Origin: an uncultured Neglectibacter sp.
GTDB taxonomy: Bacteria; Bacillota; Clostridia; Oscillospirales; Acutalibacteraceae
Reading direction: 5' to 3'
Assembly (NCBI GenBank): GCA_947647615.1
Contig: CANSKS010000014.1
Coordinates: 1 to 53,605, forward strand
DNA length: 53,605 nt
Shown piece after piece: positions 17,246-26,028 of this stretch (position 1 is the first letter of the stretch; every line of letters begins with the position of its first letter). The translations under genes and the position numbers were made by a program. The notes under the pieces are model-generated. The model was not told the DNA's origin. It made no database searches and saw only the letters and a program-made list of their open reading frames with translations.

Positions 17246-18127
17246 TTATTCCTTCACCGCGCCCATTACAATGCCGGTGACAAAATACTTCTGTAGGAAG
17301 GGGTAAATAGCCAAAATGGGGATCATGGAAACAAAAGCCTTTGCCGAGTTGAAGGTGATGTTGGAAACCTCCATTTTCCGAATGATTTCATCCGGAGTCA
17401 TGTTGGCCATAGCCTGAGGGCTCAGCTGTACGGTAAGGGCCTGTATGTAGGTTTGCAGGGGCTGCTTTGCCGGAGTGTTAATGTAAATTTTGCCGTCAAA
17501 GAAAGCGTTCCAGTGGTTTACAATGGCAAACAGCGCGATGGTGGCAATGGAGGGCTTTGCCAGGGGAATAATCACCCGCAGCAAAATGGTCCAGGGGCCT
17601 GCGCCGTCCACTCTGGCAGCCTCTTCCAGAGCGCTGGGAATGCCCTTATAGAAGTTCATGAGAATAATGGTGTTGAACACGTTTACAGCGCCCGGCAGCA
17701 CCAGAGCCCAAATGGTATCGATGAGCTGCAGCTGGTTGATCACCAGGAAGGTGGGGACCAGGCCGCCGTTGAACATCATGGTGAATACCAAAATCCACAT
17801 GTAGATATTGCGGCATCCAAACTCTTTTTTGCTTTTGGAAAGCGGATATGCCATGAAAATGCTGAAGATCAAATTCAGGGAGGTGCCCAGCAGCACCCTG
17901 AACACGGAAACGCCAAAGGCCGTAAAGAACCGGTTATCCTGGAACATTTCCTGGTAGGCGGCGGTAGTGAAATTTACCGGGAGGAAGGTTACCTTACCCA
18001 GAGCGGCGCTGGTTTTGTCGCTAAAGGACATGGCCAGGGTATTTAAGATGGGTACAAGACAGCTAAAGGTAAGCAGCAGCAGGAAAATAATAATGATATA
18101 ATCTACCACATTGAGTTTGCGTTTCAT
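17246..18127 (-). CDS. Carbohydrate ABC transporter permease, LplC/YtcP type
   Basis: A 293-residue inner-membrane permease with six predicted helices and the binding-protein-dependent transport motif EAARVDGAGPWTILLRVIIP (about 190-210), the contact site for the ATPase. It belongs to the CUT1 oligosaccharide transporters related to LplC. It is the last gene of the operon, 14 bases after its partner permease. No ATPase gene is present; CUT1 systems commonly share an MsmK-type ATPase encoded elsewhere. Confidence 0.9.
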   Translation of the reverse strand: MKRKLNVVDYIIIIFLLLLTFSCLVPILNTLAMSFSDKTSAALGKVTFLPVNFTTAAYQEMFQDNRFFTAFGVSVFRVLLGTSLNLIFSIFMAYPLSKSKKEFGCRNIYMWILVFTMMFNGGLVPTFLVINQLQLIDTIWALVLPGAVNVFNTIILMNFYKGIPSALEEAARVDGAGPWTILLRVIIPLAKPSIATIALFAIVNHWNAFFDGKIYINTPAKQPLQTYIQALTVQLSPQAMANMTPDEIIRKMEVSNITFNSAKAFVSMIPILAIYPFLQKYFVTGIVMGAVKE

Positions 18128-18141
18128 AATTTCCTACCCCC

Positions 18142-19032
18142 TTAAAAGATCCGGTACCCGGCAAATTTATCGGCCAGCTTGTAAGAAGAGACGATCAATA
18201 CAAAGCTTACCACCGATTTGAAAAGGCCTACGGCAGTGCCCATGCTGTATTGCAGCTTCTCCAAGCCCATGCGGTAAACGTAAGTATCAATAATGTCACC
18301 GGTTTCATAAACCAAGGGAGAATACATGTTGAAGATCTGGTCAAAGCCAGCGTTCAAAATATTGCCCAAAGCCAGGGTGGACATAAGCACAATAGTGCCC
18401 TTCAAGGCCGGCAGGGTAATATGAATCATCTTGTCCCAGCGGTTGGCGCCGTCAATTTCTCCCGCCTCATAAAGCTGAGGGTCAATGCCCGTAATGGTGG
18501 CAAGGTAAATTACCGCGCTGTAGCCAAAGTTTTTCCAAACGTCGGTAAGAATAATGATAGGCCGGAAATAGGTATTGCTAATCAGGTACATAACAGGCTC
18601 GCCCCCAAAGGCGGTGACCAGCTGGTTAATCATACCCGTGTAGGAAAACATGTTCTGGAACATCATGGCCAAAATAACCCAGGAAAGGAAGTAGGGCAAA
18701 TAAACAATGGTCTGCATGGTGCGCTTTAATCCCGCATTTCGCACCTCGTTGAGCAAAACGGCAAAAACAACCGGCACAATAATGCCCAACACCAGCTTGG
18801 CGATGGCTATGACCAAAGTGTTGATGATAACGTTCCTGACATCGGGATATTTCATCAATATCTCAAAGTTTTTCAGGCCCACCCATTCCGAGCCAAAAAT
18901 GCCCTTGGCAGGCATATATTTTTGGAACGCCATTACAATGCCTACCATGGGCAGCAGGCTGAAAATAGCCACAAGCACCATACCGGGCAGCAGCATGATG
19001 TGGTAAGAAATCTGGTCTTTCCGGTTTCTCAC
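18142..19032 (-). CDS. Carbohydrate ABC transporter permease, LplB/YteP type
   Basis: The 296-residue permease starts MRNRKDQISYHIMLLPGMVL, typical of LplB proteins, with six predicted membrane helices. Its ATPase-contact motif is YEAGEIDGANRWDKMIHITL. Together with the next gene it forms the heterodimeric channel for the two solute-binding proteins encoded upstream. The gene follows the nearer binding-protein gene by 92 bases, an interval that contains a stable hairpin. Confidence 0.9.
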   Translation of the reverse strand: MRNRKDQISYHIMLLPGMVLVAIFSLLPMVGIVMAFQKYMPAKGIFGSEWVGLKNFEILMKYPDVRNVIINTLVIAIAKLVLGIIVPVVFAVLLNEVRNAGLKRTMQTIVYLPYFLSWVILAMMFQNMFSYTGMINQLVTAFGGEPVMYLISNTYFRPIIILTDVWKNFGYSAVIYLATITGIDPQLYEAGEIDGANRWDKMIHITLPALKGTIVLMSTLALGNILNAGFDQIFNMYSPLVYETGDIIDTYVYRMGLEKLQYSMGTAVGLFKSVVSFVLIVSSYKLADKFAGYRIF

Positions 19033-19081
19033 AATAGCCTCCTCCTCTTTATTTTTGAAAAATTTAGTTGATAAGAAATTA

Positions 19082-19106
19082 CTGCCGGGAGACGGCCTCC
19101 CGGCAG
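19082..19106 (-). other. Intergenic hairpin between binding protein and permeases
   Basis: A perfect 10-bp stem (CTGCCGGGAG at 19082-19091 with 19097-19106) lies between the first solute-binding gene and the permease genes. The T-run after it is weak. It probably slows or partly stops transcription, or protects the upstream mRNA, so the binding protein is made in excess. The same stem follows the second binding-protein gene. Confidence 0.6.
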
Positions 19107-19124
19107 TAAAGAGACACCCGTTTT

Positions 19125-20876
19125 TTATCCAACCAAAGCCCGAACCTCATCGGTCATAGTTTGGCCGCCCTGAGCGTACCAGTCTGTTACGAACTGGTCA
19201 AAGCTGTCTACCGGCTGTTCGCCCATCACGATCTTCAGGAAGGTGGTCCTTTCCAAGGTATCCAGGTTGGGCTTCAAATCCGCCATGGAATCGGTAGTAT
19301 AAGCATAAGCGGGCATGGTGAGCTCCACCTCGGGAGTTGCCAAAATATTGGAAGCCAGGTAACGGCCGTAATATTCGGTCCAGCCGCCGGTGGTAATGTC
19401 GCCGGTATCGGCATAGTACTTGGCCTGGCGAGCCATAATTCTTTCCTGTTCGGTGGTGCCTTCTACGCCTTCTTCCACACCCTTGTCAATGAGGTTCCGA
19501 CAAAGAAGCCCGCAATCGGGAACAACGGTCATACGTTCAAAGTTTACACCGCTGGTGGGGAACAGGTAAGTCCAGCTGGCGCCGTTCTCGCGGGTTTCCC
19601 GAATAAGCTCGGCGGCTTCCTCTTTGTAGCCGCGCCACATATCGAACTCGCAGTTCATCACCTTGGCCACTGCCTCGGGATGCTCATAGCCTTTGCGCAC
19701 TACCAGCACTTCGCCGGCAGGGGCAGGCCCGTTGGCGTGGAACTTTCCTTCGGAATCCAAAGGAGCGTTTACAGGCACCAGGTCGGCGTCGGGGTTGTTG
19801 GCAGGCAGGTCGTTAATATTGTAGGTGACCCACCAGGGAGCAAAGAAAGCGCCTGTCTGGCCGCCGGTGATCACAGCATCCATAGCGCCCAAAGCGCTGC
19901 GGGTGGCAAACTGAGGATCGATAAGGCCCTTCTGGTACCAATCGGCCAGAACCCGCAGGCCTTCCTTCATTTCGGGCATGGTAGAGCCCCAAACAATTTC
20001 GCCGTCGGCGTTCTTTACCCACATTCTGGGGGTAGCCCCAAAGCAGGAGAACAGGGGGTTGGCCCCGTAGCCGTTGTTGTAGTCGGTAGCCACATCCTGG
20101 TAGTGGAGCAGCATACCCACGTTATTGCCGCCGGGGTTCTTCTCTTTAAAGGCAGTCAAGATCGCTTCAATGTCTTCCACGGTCTTGGGCAGCTCGGTAA
20201 TGCCGCACTCGTCCAGCCAGTCTTTCCGGAGCCAGAGAATGTTGTGCTCGTAAGCATACTGGCCGCCGGCAATGCCGTAAAGCTTGCCATCCTGCATAAA
20301 GGGCTCCTGGGCGGTACCGTTATAAGATTCCACAGTAGCCTGCAGCTCAGGCTTTAAAACCTTGCTGTAAACATCGCCCAATTCCTCCAGCATATCGTTA
20401 TCCAGCAGCTGGCGGAACAGGAGGTAATCGCTGGTGCCCAGGGTGAACATATCGGGCAGGCTGCCGGAGGCCATCATCAAGGCCAGCTTGTTGGGGAACT
20501 CGGTACTTTCCACTTCCCAATCGGTAATGGTCTGCACGTTTACTGTGTCCAAAATGTACCTGGTCATAACATTGTCATCCACCGTGTCGCCAGGCAGGAG
20601 CTTCGGCGCGGAAGAGCTGCGCTTGGCGGTGTGGATCTCTACGGTTTCCGCGTATTTGCCATAGGGCGTCCAAATGTCATCGTCACCAGTGGGCTCCGCT
20701 TCCGCGGAAGATTCGGAATCTGCCTTGCTCTCGACGGAAGCTTCGCTCTTCGAGGATTCTGGCTTGGAAGCGCTGGAATTTTCCGCCGGCTGTCCACAGG
20801 CGGAAAGCAAGCTGATGATCATCAGCATCGCCAGCACCATGGCCAGAAACTTTGTGGTAAGCTGTGCTCTCTTCAT
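19125..20876 (-). CDS. Extracellular solute-binding lipoprotein of sugar ABC transporter (paralog A)
   Basis: The 583-residue protein has a lipoprotein signal (hydrophobic segment then LLSACG, lipidated Cys about 27), a Ser/Glu-rich linker (about 30-63), and an LplA-type solute-binding fold. Such proteins capture oligosaccharides at the outer face of the membrane. The start at 20876 has a perfect AGGAGG. It is a close paralog of the gene at 21249-22988; a 474-base stretch (19840-20313) is identical between them while flanks differ. The specific sugar is unknown. Confidence 0.9.
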   Translation of the reverse strand: MKRAQLTTKFLAMVLAMLMIISLLSACGQPAENSSASKPESSKSEASVESKADSESSAEAEPTGDDDIWTPYGKYAETVEIHTAKRSSSAPKLLPGDTVDDNVMTRYILDTVNVQTITDWEVESTEFPNKLALMMASGSLPDMFTLGTSDYLLFRQLLDNDMLEELGDVYSKVLKPELQATVESYNGTAQEPFMQDGKLYGIAGGQYAYEHNILWLRKDWLDECGITELPKTVEDIEAILTAFKEKNPGGNNVGMLLHYQDVATDYNNGYGANPLFSCFGATPRMWVKNADGEIVWGSTMPEMKEGLRVLADWYQKGLIDPQFATRSALGAMDAVITGGQTGAFFAPWWVTYNINDLPANNPDADLVPVNAPLDSEGKFHANGPAPAGEVLVVRKGYEHPEAVAKVMNCEFDMWRGYKEEAAELIRETRENGASWTYLFPTSGVNFERMTVVPDCGLLCRNLIDKGVEEGVEGTTEQERIMARQAKYYADTGDITTGGWTEYYGRYLASNILATPEVELTMPAYAYTTDSMADLKPNLDTLERTTFLKIVMGEQPVDSFDQFVTDWYAQGGQTMTDEVRALVG

Positions 20877-21020
20877 AAAAAAACCTCCTAAATAAAATGT
20901 GGGAATCAACGGTATCCTATAAAATCATCCATGGAAGCCTTCCCGGAAGAATACCCAAAAAAAGCAACAAAACGAGAAATGACTTTTAAGCTAAAGGCAA
21001 TTTATCTACCTTTGCCTTTC

Positions 21021-21043
21021 AGTATATAATAAATTCCAACAAC
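21021..21043 (-). promoter_or_regulatory. Promoter element of binding-protein paralog A
   Basis: On the minus strand the element reads GTTGTTG (21043-21037), then a spacer containing ATTTA, and TATACT (21026-21021). The same 23-base architecture is found upstream of paralog B. No standard -35 box is present, which suits an activator-dependent promoter. Confidence 0.5.
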
Positions 21044-21205
21044 TCGCTTTTATTTTTGCGTATTGCTCCTTCTGTGAATTGCATAATTTTAAAGATTCCG
21101 TTACATTTCTTTAATTTCTGTACTATTTTATTTAGGAGAACGCGTTACTGCTTTAAAAACCAATCTGCTTTACAAAAAAGCCATTCAGCATTTTGGGAGA
21201 AATTA

Positions 21206-21230
21206 CTGCCGGGAGAGGGCCTCCCGGCAG
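21206..21230 (-). other. Hairpin downstream of binding-protein paralog B
   Basis: The stem CTGCCGGGAG (21206-21215 with 21221-21230) is the same as the one after paralog A. It probably acts as a terminator or mRNA-stabilising element. Confidence 0.6.
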
Positions 21231-21248
21231 TAAAGAGATACCCGTCAA

Positions 21249-22988
21249 TTATCCAACCAAAGCCCGAACTTCGTCTGTCATGGTCTGGCCGCCCTGGGCG
21301 TACCAATCGGTTACAAACTGGTCGAAGCTGTCTACCGGCTGTTCGCCCATCACGATCTTCAGGAAGGTGGTGCGCTCCAGAGTATCCAGGTTGGGCTTCA
21401 AGTCCGCCATGGAATCGGTAGTGTAAGAATAGGCGGGCATAACAAGCTCCACCTCGGGATTTGTCAAAATGGAAGAAGCCAAATAACGGCCATAATATTC
21501 GGTCCAGCCGCCGGTGGTAATGTCGCCGGTATCGGCATAATACTTGGCCTGGCGAGCCATAATTCTATCCTGCTCGGTAGCGGTAGGCACGCCTTCCTCT
21601 ACGCCGTTGTCAATGAGGTTCCGGCAAAGAACGCTCACGTCGGGTACCACGGTCATATAGGTGAAGTTTACACCGCTGGTGGGGAACAGGTAAGTCCAGC
21701 TCACACCGTTTTCGCGGGTTTCCTGAATAAGATCGGCAGCCTCCTGCTTCAAGCCCAGCCACATGTCGAACTCGCAGTTCATCACCTTGGCCAAGGCTTC
21801 GGGATGCTCATAGCCCTTGCGAACCACAGCCACTTCACCGGCAGGAGCGGGGCCATTGGCATAGAACTTGCCTTCGGAGGACAAAGGAGCGTTTACAGGC
21901 ACCAGGTCGGCGTCGGGGTTATTGGCGGGCAAGTCGTTGATGCTGTAAACAACCCACCAGGGGGCAAAGAAAGCGCCTGTCTGGCCGCCGGTGATCACAG
22001 CATCCATAGCGCCCAAAGCGCTGCGGGTGGCAAACTGAGGATCGATAAGGCCCTTCTGGTACCAATCGGCCAGAACCCGCAGGCCTTCCTTCATTTCGGG
22101 CATGGTAGAGCCCCAAACAATTTCGCCGTCGGCGTTCTTTACCCACATTCTGGGGGTAGCCCCAAAGCAGGAGAACAGGGGGTTGGCCCCGTAGCCGTTG
22201 TTGTAGTCGGTAGCCACATCCTGGTAGTGGAGCAGCATACCCACGTTATTGCCGCCGGGGTTCTTCTCTTTAAAGGCAGTCAAGATCGCTTCAATGTCTT
22301 CCACGGTCTTGGGCAGCTCGGTAATGCCGCACTCGTCCAGCCAGTCTTTCCGGAGCCAGAGAATGTTGTGCTCGTAAGCATACTGGCCGCCGGCAATGCC
22401 GTAAAGCTTGCCATCCTGCATAAAGGGCTCCTGGGCGCTGCCGCCGTAGGAATCTACCGTGCCCTTCAGGTGGTCGTTCATCACCTTGCTGTAAACGTCG
22501 GTCAAGTCTTCCAGCATGTCGTTCTCCACCAGCTGGCGGAACAAGAGGTAATCGCTGGGCCCCAGGGTGAACATATCGGGCAGGCTGTTAGAAGCCATCA
22601 TCAAGGCCAGCTTGTTGGGGAACTCGGTGCTTTCCGCTTCCCAATCGGTAACCGTCTTTACATTCACTGTGTCCAGGATGTACTGGGTCATGGGGTTTTC
22701 GTCTACCGTATCGCCGGGCAGCAGCTTGGGAGCAGAAGCGCTGCGCTTGGCAGTGTGGAGCTCTACGGTTTCGGGATACTTGCCGTAGGGTGACCAAATG
22801 TCATCGTCACCGGTGGGCTCTGCTTCCGCGGAAGATTCGGAATCCGCCTTGCTTTCGGCGGAAGACTGGCTCTTAGAGGATTCCGGCGCGGAAGAACTGG
22901 AGCTGCTGGCTGTATCTCCGCAAGCGGAAAACAGGCTGACTACCATCAGCATGGCCAGCAGCAAAGAAAGAACCTTTGCTTTTTTCAT
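21249..22988 (-). CDS. Extracellular solute-binding lipoprotein of sugar ABC transporter (paralog B)
   Basis: The 579-residue LplA-type lipoprotein begins with a signal ending LFSACGD (lipidated Cys about 24) and an acidic/Ser linker. The mature domain is very similar to paralog A, and the C-terminal tail (FDQFVTDWYAQGGQTMTDEV) is identical. A perfect AGGAGG precedes the ATG at 22988. It is the first gene of the cluster, divergent from an AraC regulator across a 570-base region. Two binding proteins sharing one permease pair would allow two ligands or dosage control; that is inference. Confidence 0.9.
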   Translation of the reverse strand: MKKAKVLSLLLAMLMVVSLFSACGDTASSSSSSAPESSKSQSSAESKADSESSAEAEPTGDDDIWSPYGKYPETVELHTAKRSASAPKLLPGDTVDENPMTQYILDTVNVKTVTDWEAESTEFPNKLALMMASNSLPDMFTLGPSDYLLFRQLVENDMLEDLTDVYSKVMNDHLKGTVDSYGGSAQEPFMQDGKLYGIAGGQYAYEHNILWLRKDWLDECGITELPKTVEDIEAILTAFKEKNPGGNNVGMLLHYQDVATDYNNGYGANPLFSCFGATPRMWVKNADGEIVWGSTMPEMKEGLRVLADWYQKGLIDPQFATRSALGAMDAVITGGQTGAFFAPWWVVYSINDLPANNPDADLVPVNAPLSSEGKFYANGPAPAGEVAVVRKGYEHPEALAKVMNCEFDMWLGLKQEAADLIQETRENGVSWTYLFPTSGVNFTYMTVVPDVSVLCRNLIDNGVEEGVPTATEQDRIMARQAKYYADTGDITTGGWTEYYGRYLASSILTNPEVELVMPAYSYTTDSMADLKPNLDTLERTTFLKIVMGEQPVDSFDQFVTDWYAQGGQTMTDEVRALVG

Positions 22989-23558
22989 AATAGAACCTCC
23001 TAAATAAATATGAACTTGTGGTATTCTATTCCACTCACCCAAAAAAGCTTTCCTGGGTGAGTATCCAAAAATTTGGAAAACGGAAAACAGAATCCTCTAG
23101 TCCAAGGGACAATTTTCCCAGCTTTTAAGCTAAGTATATATTAAATCACAACAACCGGCTTTTCATCTTCCGCATTGCGCAATTTTGAAAGCGGTCTTCT
23201 GTTTTCCTTTTTCCTTTTTTTGAGAGCCTCTCTCTTTTCAAAACTTAATGTCTCTAAAGAAAGAAGTCGCAAAAGGTCAATTTCCACAAGTTTTGAAATA
23301 AAGTATAGCACCTCGTTCCCTGTTTCGCTTTCTCTTTTCTGTCTTGCAAAATTTTAAAGATTTCTGTGAAAAGGCCCCTTTAAGGCTTTCTAAAAAAAGA
23401 AAAATGTGATATGATATTTTATATTAAGGTTCTTTCCCTGCCGAAAAAAGGAAAGAGCTGCCCTCAAAGAAAAGGAAAGCCCGGTGGTTCGCCGGACTTT
23501 CTTTGAAAGGCCATCATGTGCCGCTGCACGAGATACCGGAAAGGAGGCCTGCTAAATT
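22989..23558. promoter_or_regulatory. Divergent control region between sugar transporter and AraC regulator
   Basis: The 570-base AT-rich interval contains no gene. On the minus strand it holds the promoter element at 23133-23155. On the plus side, a hairpin with a 9-bp outer stem (23464-23472 with 23498-23506) lies in the leader of the AraC gene. The spacing fits an activator protein binding upstream of the transporter promoter. The operator itself is not evident. Confidence 0.5.
23133..23155 (-). promoter_or_regulatory. Promoter element of binding-protein paralog B
   Basis: On the minus strand GTTGTTG (23155-23149) precedes TATACT (23138-23133) with the same spacing as upstream of paralog A. 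CTTTTAAGCTAA lies just past the -10 box in both copies. Confidence 0.5.
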
Positions 23559-24416
23559 ATGGATGGGCTCGACTATTCTCAAGATAAGATCACCATGGAA
23601 AAGCCTTACCTCAGCGTTCTTGGGCTGGATTGCTTTGGCCACGCCAAGTTCCACCGGGCGGCCGATCCTTTATCCACCCATTTCCACGAAAACTGTGTGG
23701 AAATTGTTTTCGTGCTGAAGGGACAGCAGATCTACCACATTGGAGAAACTGCATATACTGTGGATGGCGGCGAGGCTTTCTTTTCTTTTCTGGAACAACC
23801 CCACAGCAGCGACGGCGACGGCCAGGGCGTAGGGGAATTTTATTGGATGCAGCTAAACCTTTCCCGGCCCGAAAGCTTTTTGGGGCTGAACCGGGAGCTT
23901 TCCCTGGATTTGACAGAAAAGCTCCGTGCCATAGACCGGCACGTCTTTCGTTTTCAGCCACCCAAAGAGATAAAGCTTCTTTTGGAAGAAGCTTTCACCG
24001 AATTCCTGGAATTCGGCACAACGCCTCTCGCTATTTCTTACCTTTCTCTGCTCTTGCAGCTCATGCTCAGCAACATGCAGGAAAACCGGTTGGAAAAGAA
24101 CCGGTTTTCCGAATTGGAAAAATATATTGACGCTCACCTTGGGGAGACCCTTCGCATCGAAGATCTCAGCGCCGCCTGCCACCTTTCTCCCTCTACCCTT
24201 CAGCACAAATTCAAGGATTATTTTGGACGCACTCCGGCAGAATATGTCAACTACCGGAAAATCCAGCGGGCCAAGGAACTGCTTTTGGATGGCAAAACCA
24301 TTACAGAAACCGCCATGCTGCTGGATTTTAACACCAGCGACTATTTTTCTACCGTCTTCCGAAAATTCAACGGCATCAGTCCCTCCTCCTGGCTTTTCAA
24401 AAAACGAAATCCGTAG
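23559..24416 (+). CDS. AraC-family regulator of the sugar transporter locus
   Basis: The 285-residue protein has an N-terminal cupin sensor domain (HFHENCVEIVFVLKGQQIYH near 40-60) and a C-terminal AraC domain with two helix-turn-helix units: IEDLSAACHLSPSTLQHKFK and TAMLLDFNTSDYFSTVFRKF. The start follows AAAGGAGG with a long 11-base spacer. Its divergent position makes it the likely activator of the solute-binding and permease genes, whose promoters lack a -35 box. The inducer is presumably the imported oligosaccharide. Confidence 0.88.
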   Translation: MDGLDYSQDKITMEKPYLSVLGLDCFGHAKFHRAADPLSTHFHENCVEIVFVLKGQQIYHIGETAYTVDGGEAFFSFLEQPHSSDGDGQGVGEFYWMQLNLSRPESFLGLNRELSLDLTEKLRAIDRHVFRFQPPKEIKLLLEEAFTEFLEFGTTPLAISYLSLLLQLMLSNMQENRLEKNRFSELEKYIDAHLGETLRIEDLSAACHLSPSTLQHKFKDYFGRTPAEYVNYRKIQRAKELLLDGKTITETAMLLDFNTSDYFSTVFRKFNGISPSSWLFKKRNP

Positions 24417-24473
24417 CCCGGGAGCCGGGCAAAGCAGGTTGCGCTTTTTTCCCGGCATTCCCCAAAGCCGGCC

Positions 24474-25769
24474 CTATTCCTTTAGGAAATACCGGATGCG
24501 CCGCCCGCTGCCTTCCTGACGTATGGCGCCTTTGGCCAGCATCTGCTTTAGGAGGCGGTTAGATGTGGCCTGGCTGACGTCCAGCAGTGCGTCCACCTCT
24601 TTCCGCGTGATTTGCCCATGGGTTTTCAAATATTCGATGACCCCCTGTTCCTGCCCATTGGGAACAGGGCTTTTTGCAGTATACCCATTACAGTTCGGCA
24701 GCGTGATCTTAAACGCATTGCCGGTAACCTCAATTTTCGGCTTCCTCTCACAGGCTTGATAAGCCCTCATAATTTTGGGCATTCCGGTTCCATAGGCCTC
24801 GATGAGCTTTAAACGGTAAAACACAGCTGCCAGCTTGGGATTACGGCAGATGGAAAACCCCAGCATAATATCGTCTGTCCCCACCCCGTCCGGCAGGCCC
24901 CCAATAGAGACAAATTCCATGCGGTCGTCATAGACGCTGATCAGCGTGCTGGCCCGGTAGGAATAATCCCGATGGACCAAGCAGTTCATCAACGCCTCGC
25001 GTAAGGCCACCTCCGGGTAATCTCTGCTATCGATCCGGTACAGGCCTTCAAAGGTTGCCTTAGTCTGGTTGCGCAGGTCAAGATAGGCATAGACCTCCTC
25101 CATCTGCTGAAAAAGCGAACCTTGAAACTCCCGCCGGTCTTGAAAAACATTCTGGTCGGTCCCGGAAAAGGCGGCCGTTTTTATCGTACCGGGGCACTGG
25201 TCCGAAAGCAGCAGCCCCAAATTGGAATAAATCCCGTCCGCAGTCCGCAGCCCCAATGTGTGCATTCTGGGCCGGTCAAAGGCAACCTCCCGCTGCCGGA
25301 AGATTTTTTCCGCAGCGGAAAAGGTGAGCTCCTGCTCCAGTGAGCGCATTTCTTCAAAGCTGTCGCCGTCTGTCTCCTTGATCATTTTCCGGATAGCCGT
25401 GTCTGTAGACGGGTCGGCAGAGGTGCCGTTTCGCACATACACACCGCTGGGCTTCAGGCCTTTTTCCGCCAGGTAATAAGGCCGGTCGGTGCCCCTCTGA
25501 ACTGTGGCGGCGATCACCTTTTTCCCCTCTGCCTCCAGCACCTGGTACCGGACGAACATGGTGACATCCGGCTTGATAGAATCCCTCACCATGTTGTTCA
25601 GCCGCAGCAAGACGGCATCTGCGGCTTCCACCCCAACCACAGCTCCATCGTCTGCAATCCCCACATACAACGTACCGCCGCGGCTGTTGGCAAAAGCGAC
25701 GATTTCTTTGCAAATGTCGCTCACAAGCTCGGCTTTCAGTTCCACCGTCTCGCTTTCTCTATAAATCAT
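24474..25769 (-). CDS. AlbA_2 (Schlafen-like) domain and ATPase-domain regulator
   Basis: The 431-residue protein starts with an AlbA_2/Schlafen-like domain (ESETVELKAEL and ANSRGGTLYVGIADDG within the first 50 residues), followed by a GHKL-type ATPase region (about 240-340; REALMNCLVHRDYS as the N box) and a winged helix at the C-terminus (ITRKEVDALLDVSQATSNRL). These proteins are widespread putative DNA- or RNA-binding regulators in Clostridia; some lie in defence loci, but no defence gene is adjacent here. The start follows GGAGG and a consensus promoter. Function unknown. Confidence 0.82.
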   Translation of the reverse strand: MIYRESETVELKAELVSDICKEIVAFANSRGGTLYVGIADDGAVVGVEAADAVLLRLNNMVRDSIKPDVTMFVRYQVLEAEGKKVIAATVQRGTDRPYYLAEKGLKPSGVYVRNGTSADPSTDTAIRKMIKETDGDSFEEMRSLEQELTFSAAEKIFRQREVAFDRPRMHTLGLRTADGIYSNLGLLLSDQCPGTIKTAAFSGTDQNVFQDRREFQGSLFQQMEEVYAYLDLRNQTKATFEGLYRIDSRDYPEVALREALMNCLVHRDYSYRASTLISVYDDRMEFVSIGGLPDGVGTDDIMLGFSICRNPKLAAVFYRLKLIEAYGTGMPKIMRAYQACERKPKIEVTGNAFKITLPNCNGYTAKSPVPNGQEQGVIEYLKTHGQITRKEVDALLDVSQATSNRLLKQMLAKGAIRQEGSGRRIRYFLKE

Positions 25770-25795
25770 AACCGGCGCCTCCGTTTCTAATCATC

Positions 25796-25824
25796 ATTGT
25801 AATCATTATAATCAATCTTGTCAA
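25796..25824 (-). promoter_or_regulatory. Consensus promoter of the AlbA_2 regulator gene
   Basis: On the minus strand TTGACA (25824-25819) and TACAAT (25801-25796) are 17 bases apart. The region carries repeated ATGATTA-type sequences between and after the boxes, which could be an operator. Confidence 0.65.
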
Positions 25825-26028
25825 TATCTTGTGATTTTCTTGTCATTCTAACCTTTCCGGTGCATCCACGGGTAGCCTGGGAGCCCAGCGAGAGCAAAAC
25901 CCAAACCATACGGGCTTGTCCTGCCCCGAAAAAGTGTAGGGCATAATTTTGGGGCTAGACCTTCTTTCGGCTTTGCGCTATATTTAAAAACGAAATCTAC
26001 GCTAAAGCCTAAATGAGGAGGAACGTCT

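Larger units (their letters stand above)
20877..21248 (-). other. Non-coding spacer between tandem binding-protein genes
   Basis: This 372-base spacer holds the leader and promoter of paralog A (conserved element at 21021-21043) and, near its right end, the hairpin that follows paralog B (21206-21230). The short motif CTTTTAAGCTAA at about 20982-20993 also occurs upstream of paralog B. The spacer therefore seems to have been duplicated with the gene. No ORF is seen. Confidence 0.6.

Noticed and set aside
19161-20357. Long open frames antisense to the binding-protein genes, repeated at 21804-22793
   Set aside because: Both are shadows of the two paralogous lipoprotein genes. Their similarity to each other only reflects the duplication.
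24474-25769. A phage-defence system built on the AlbA_2/Schlafen-like gene
   Set aside because: The gene stands alone with its own promoter, between a sugar regulator and metabolic genes. No partner nuclease, toxin or mobile-element gene is adjacent.
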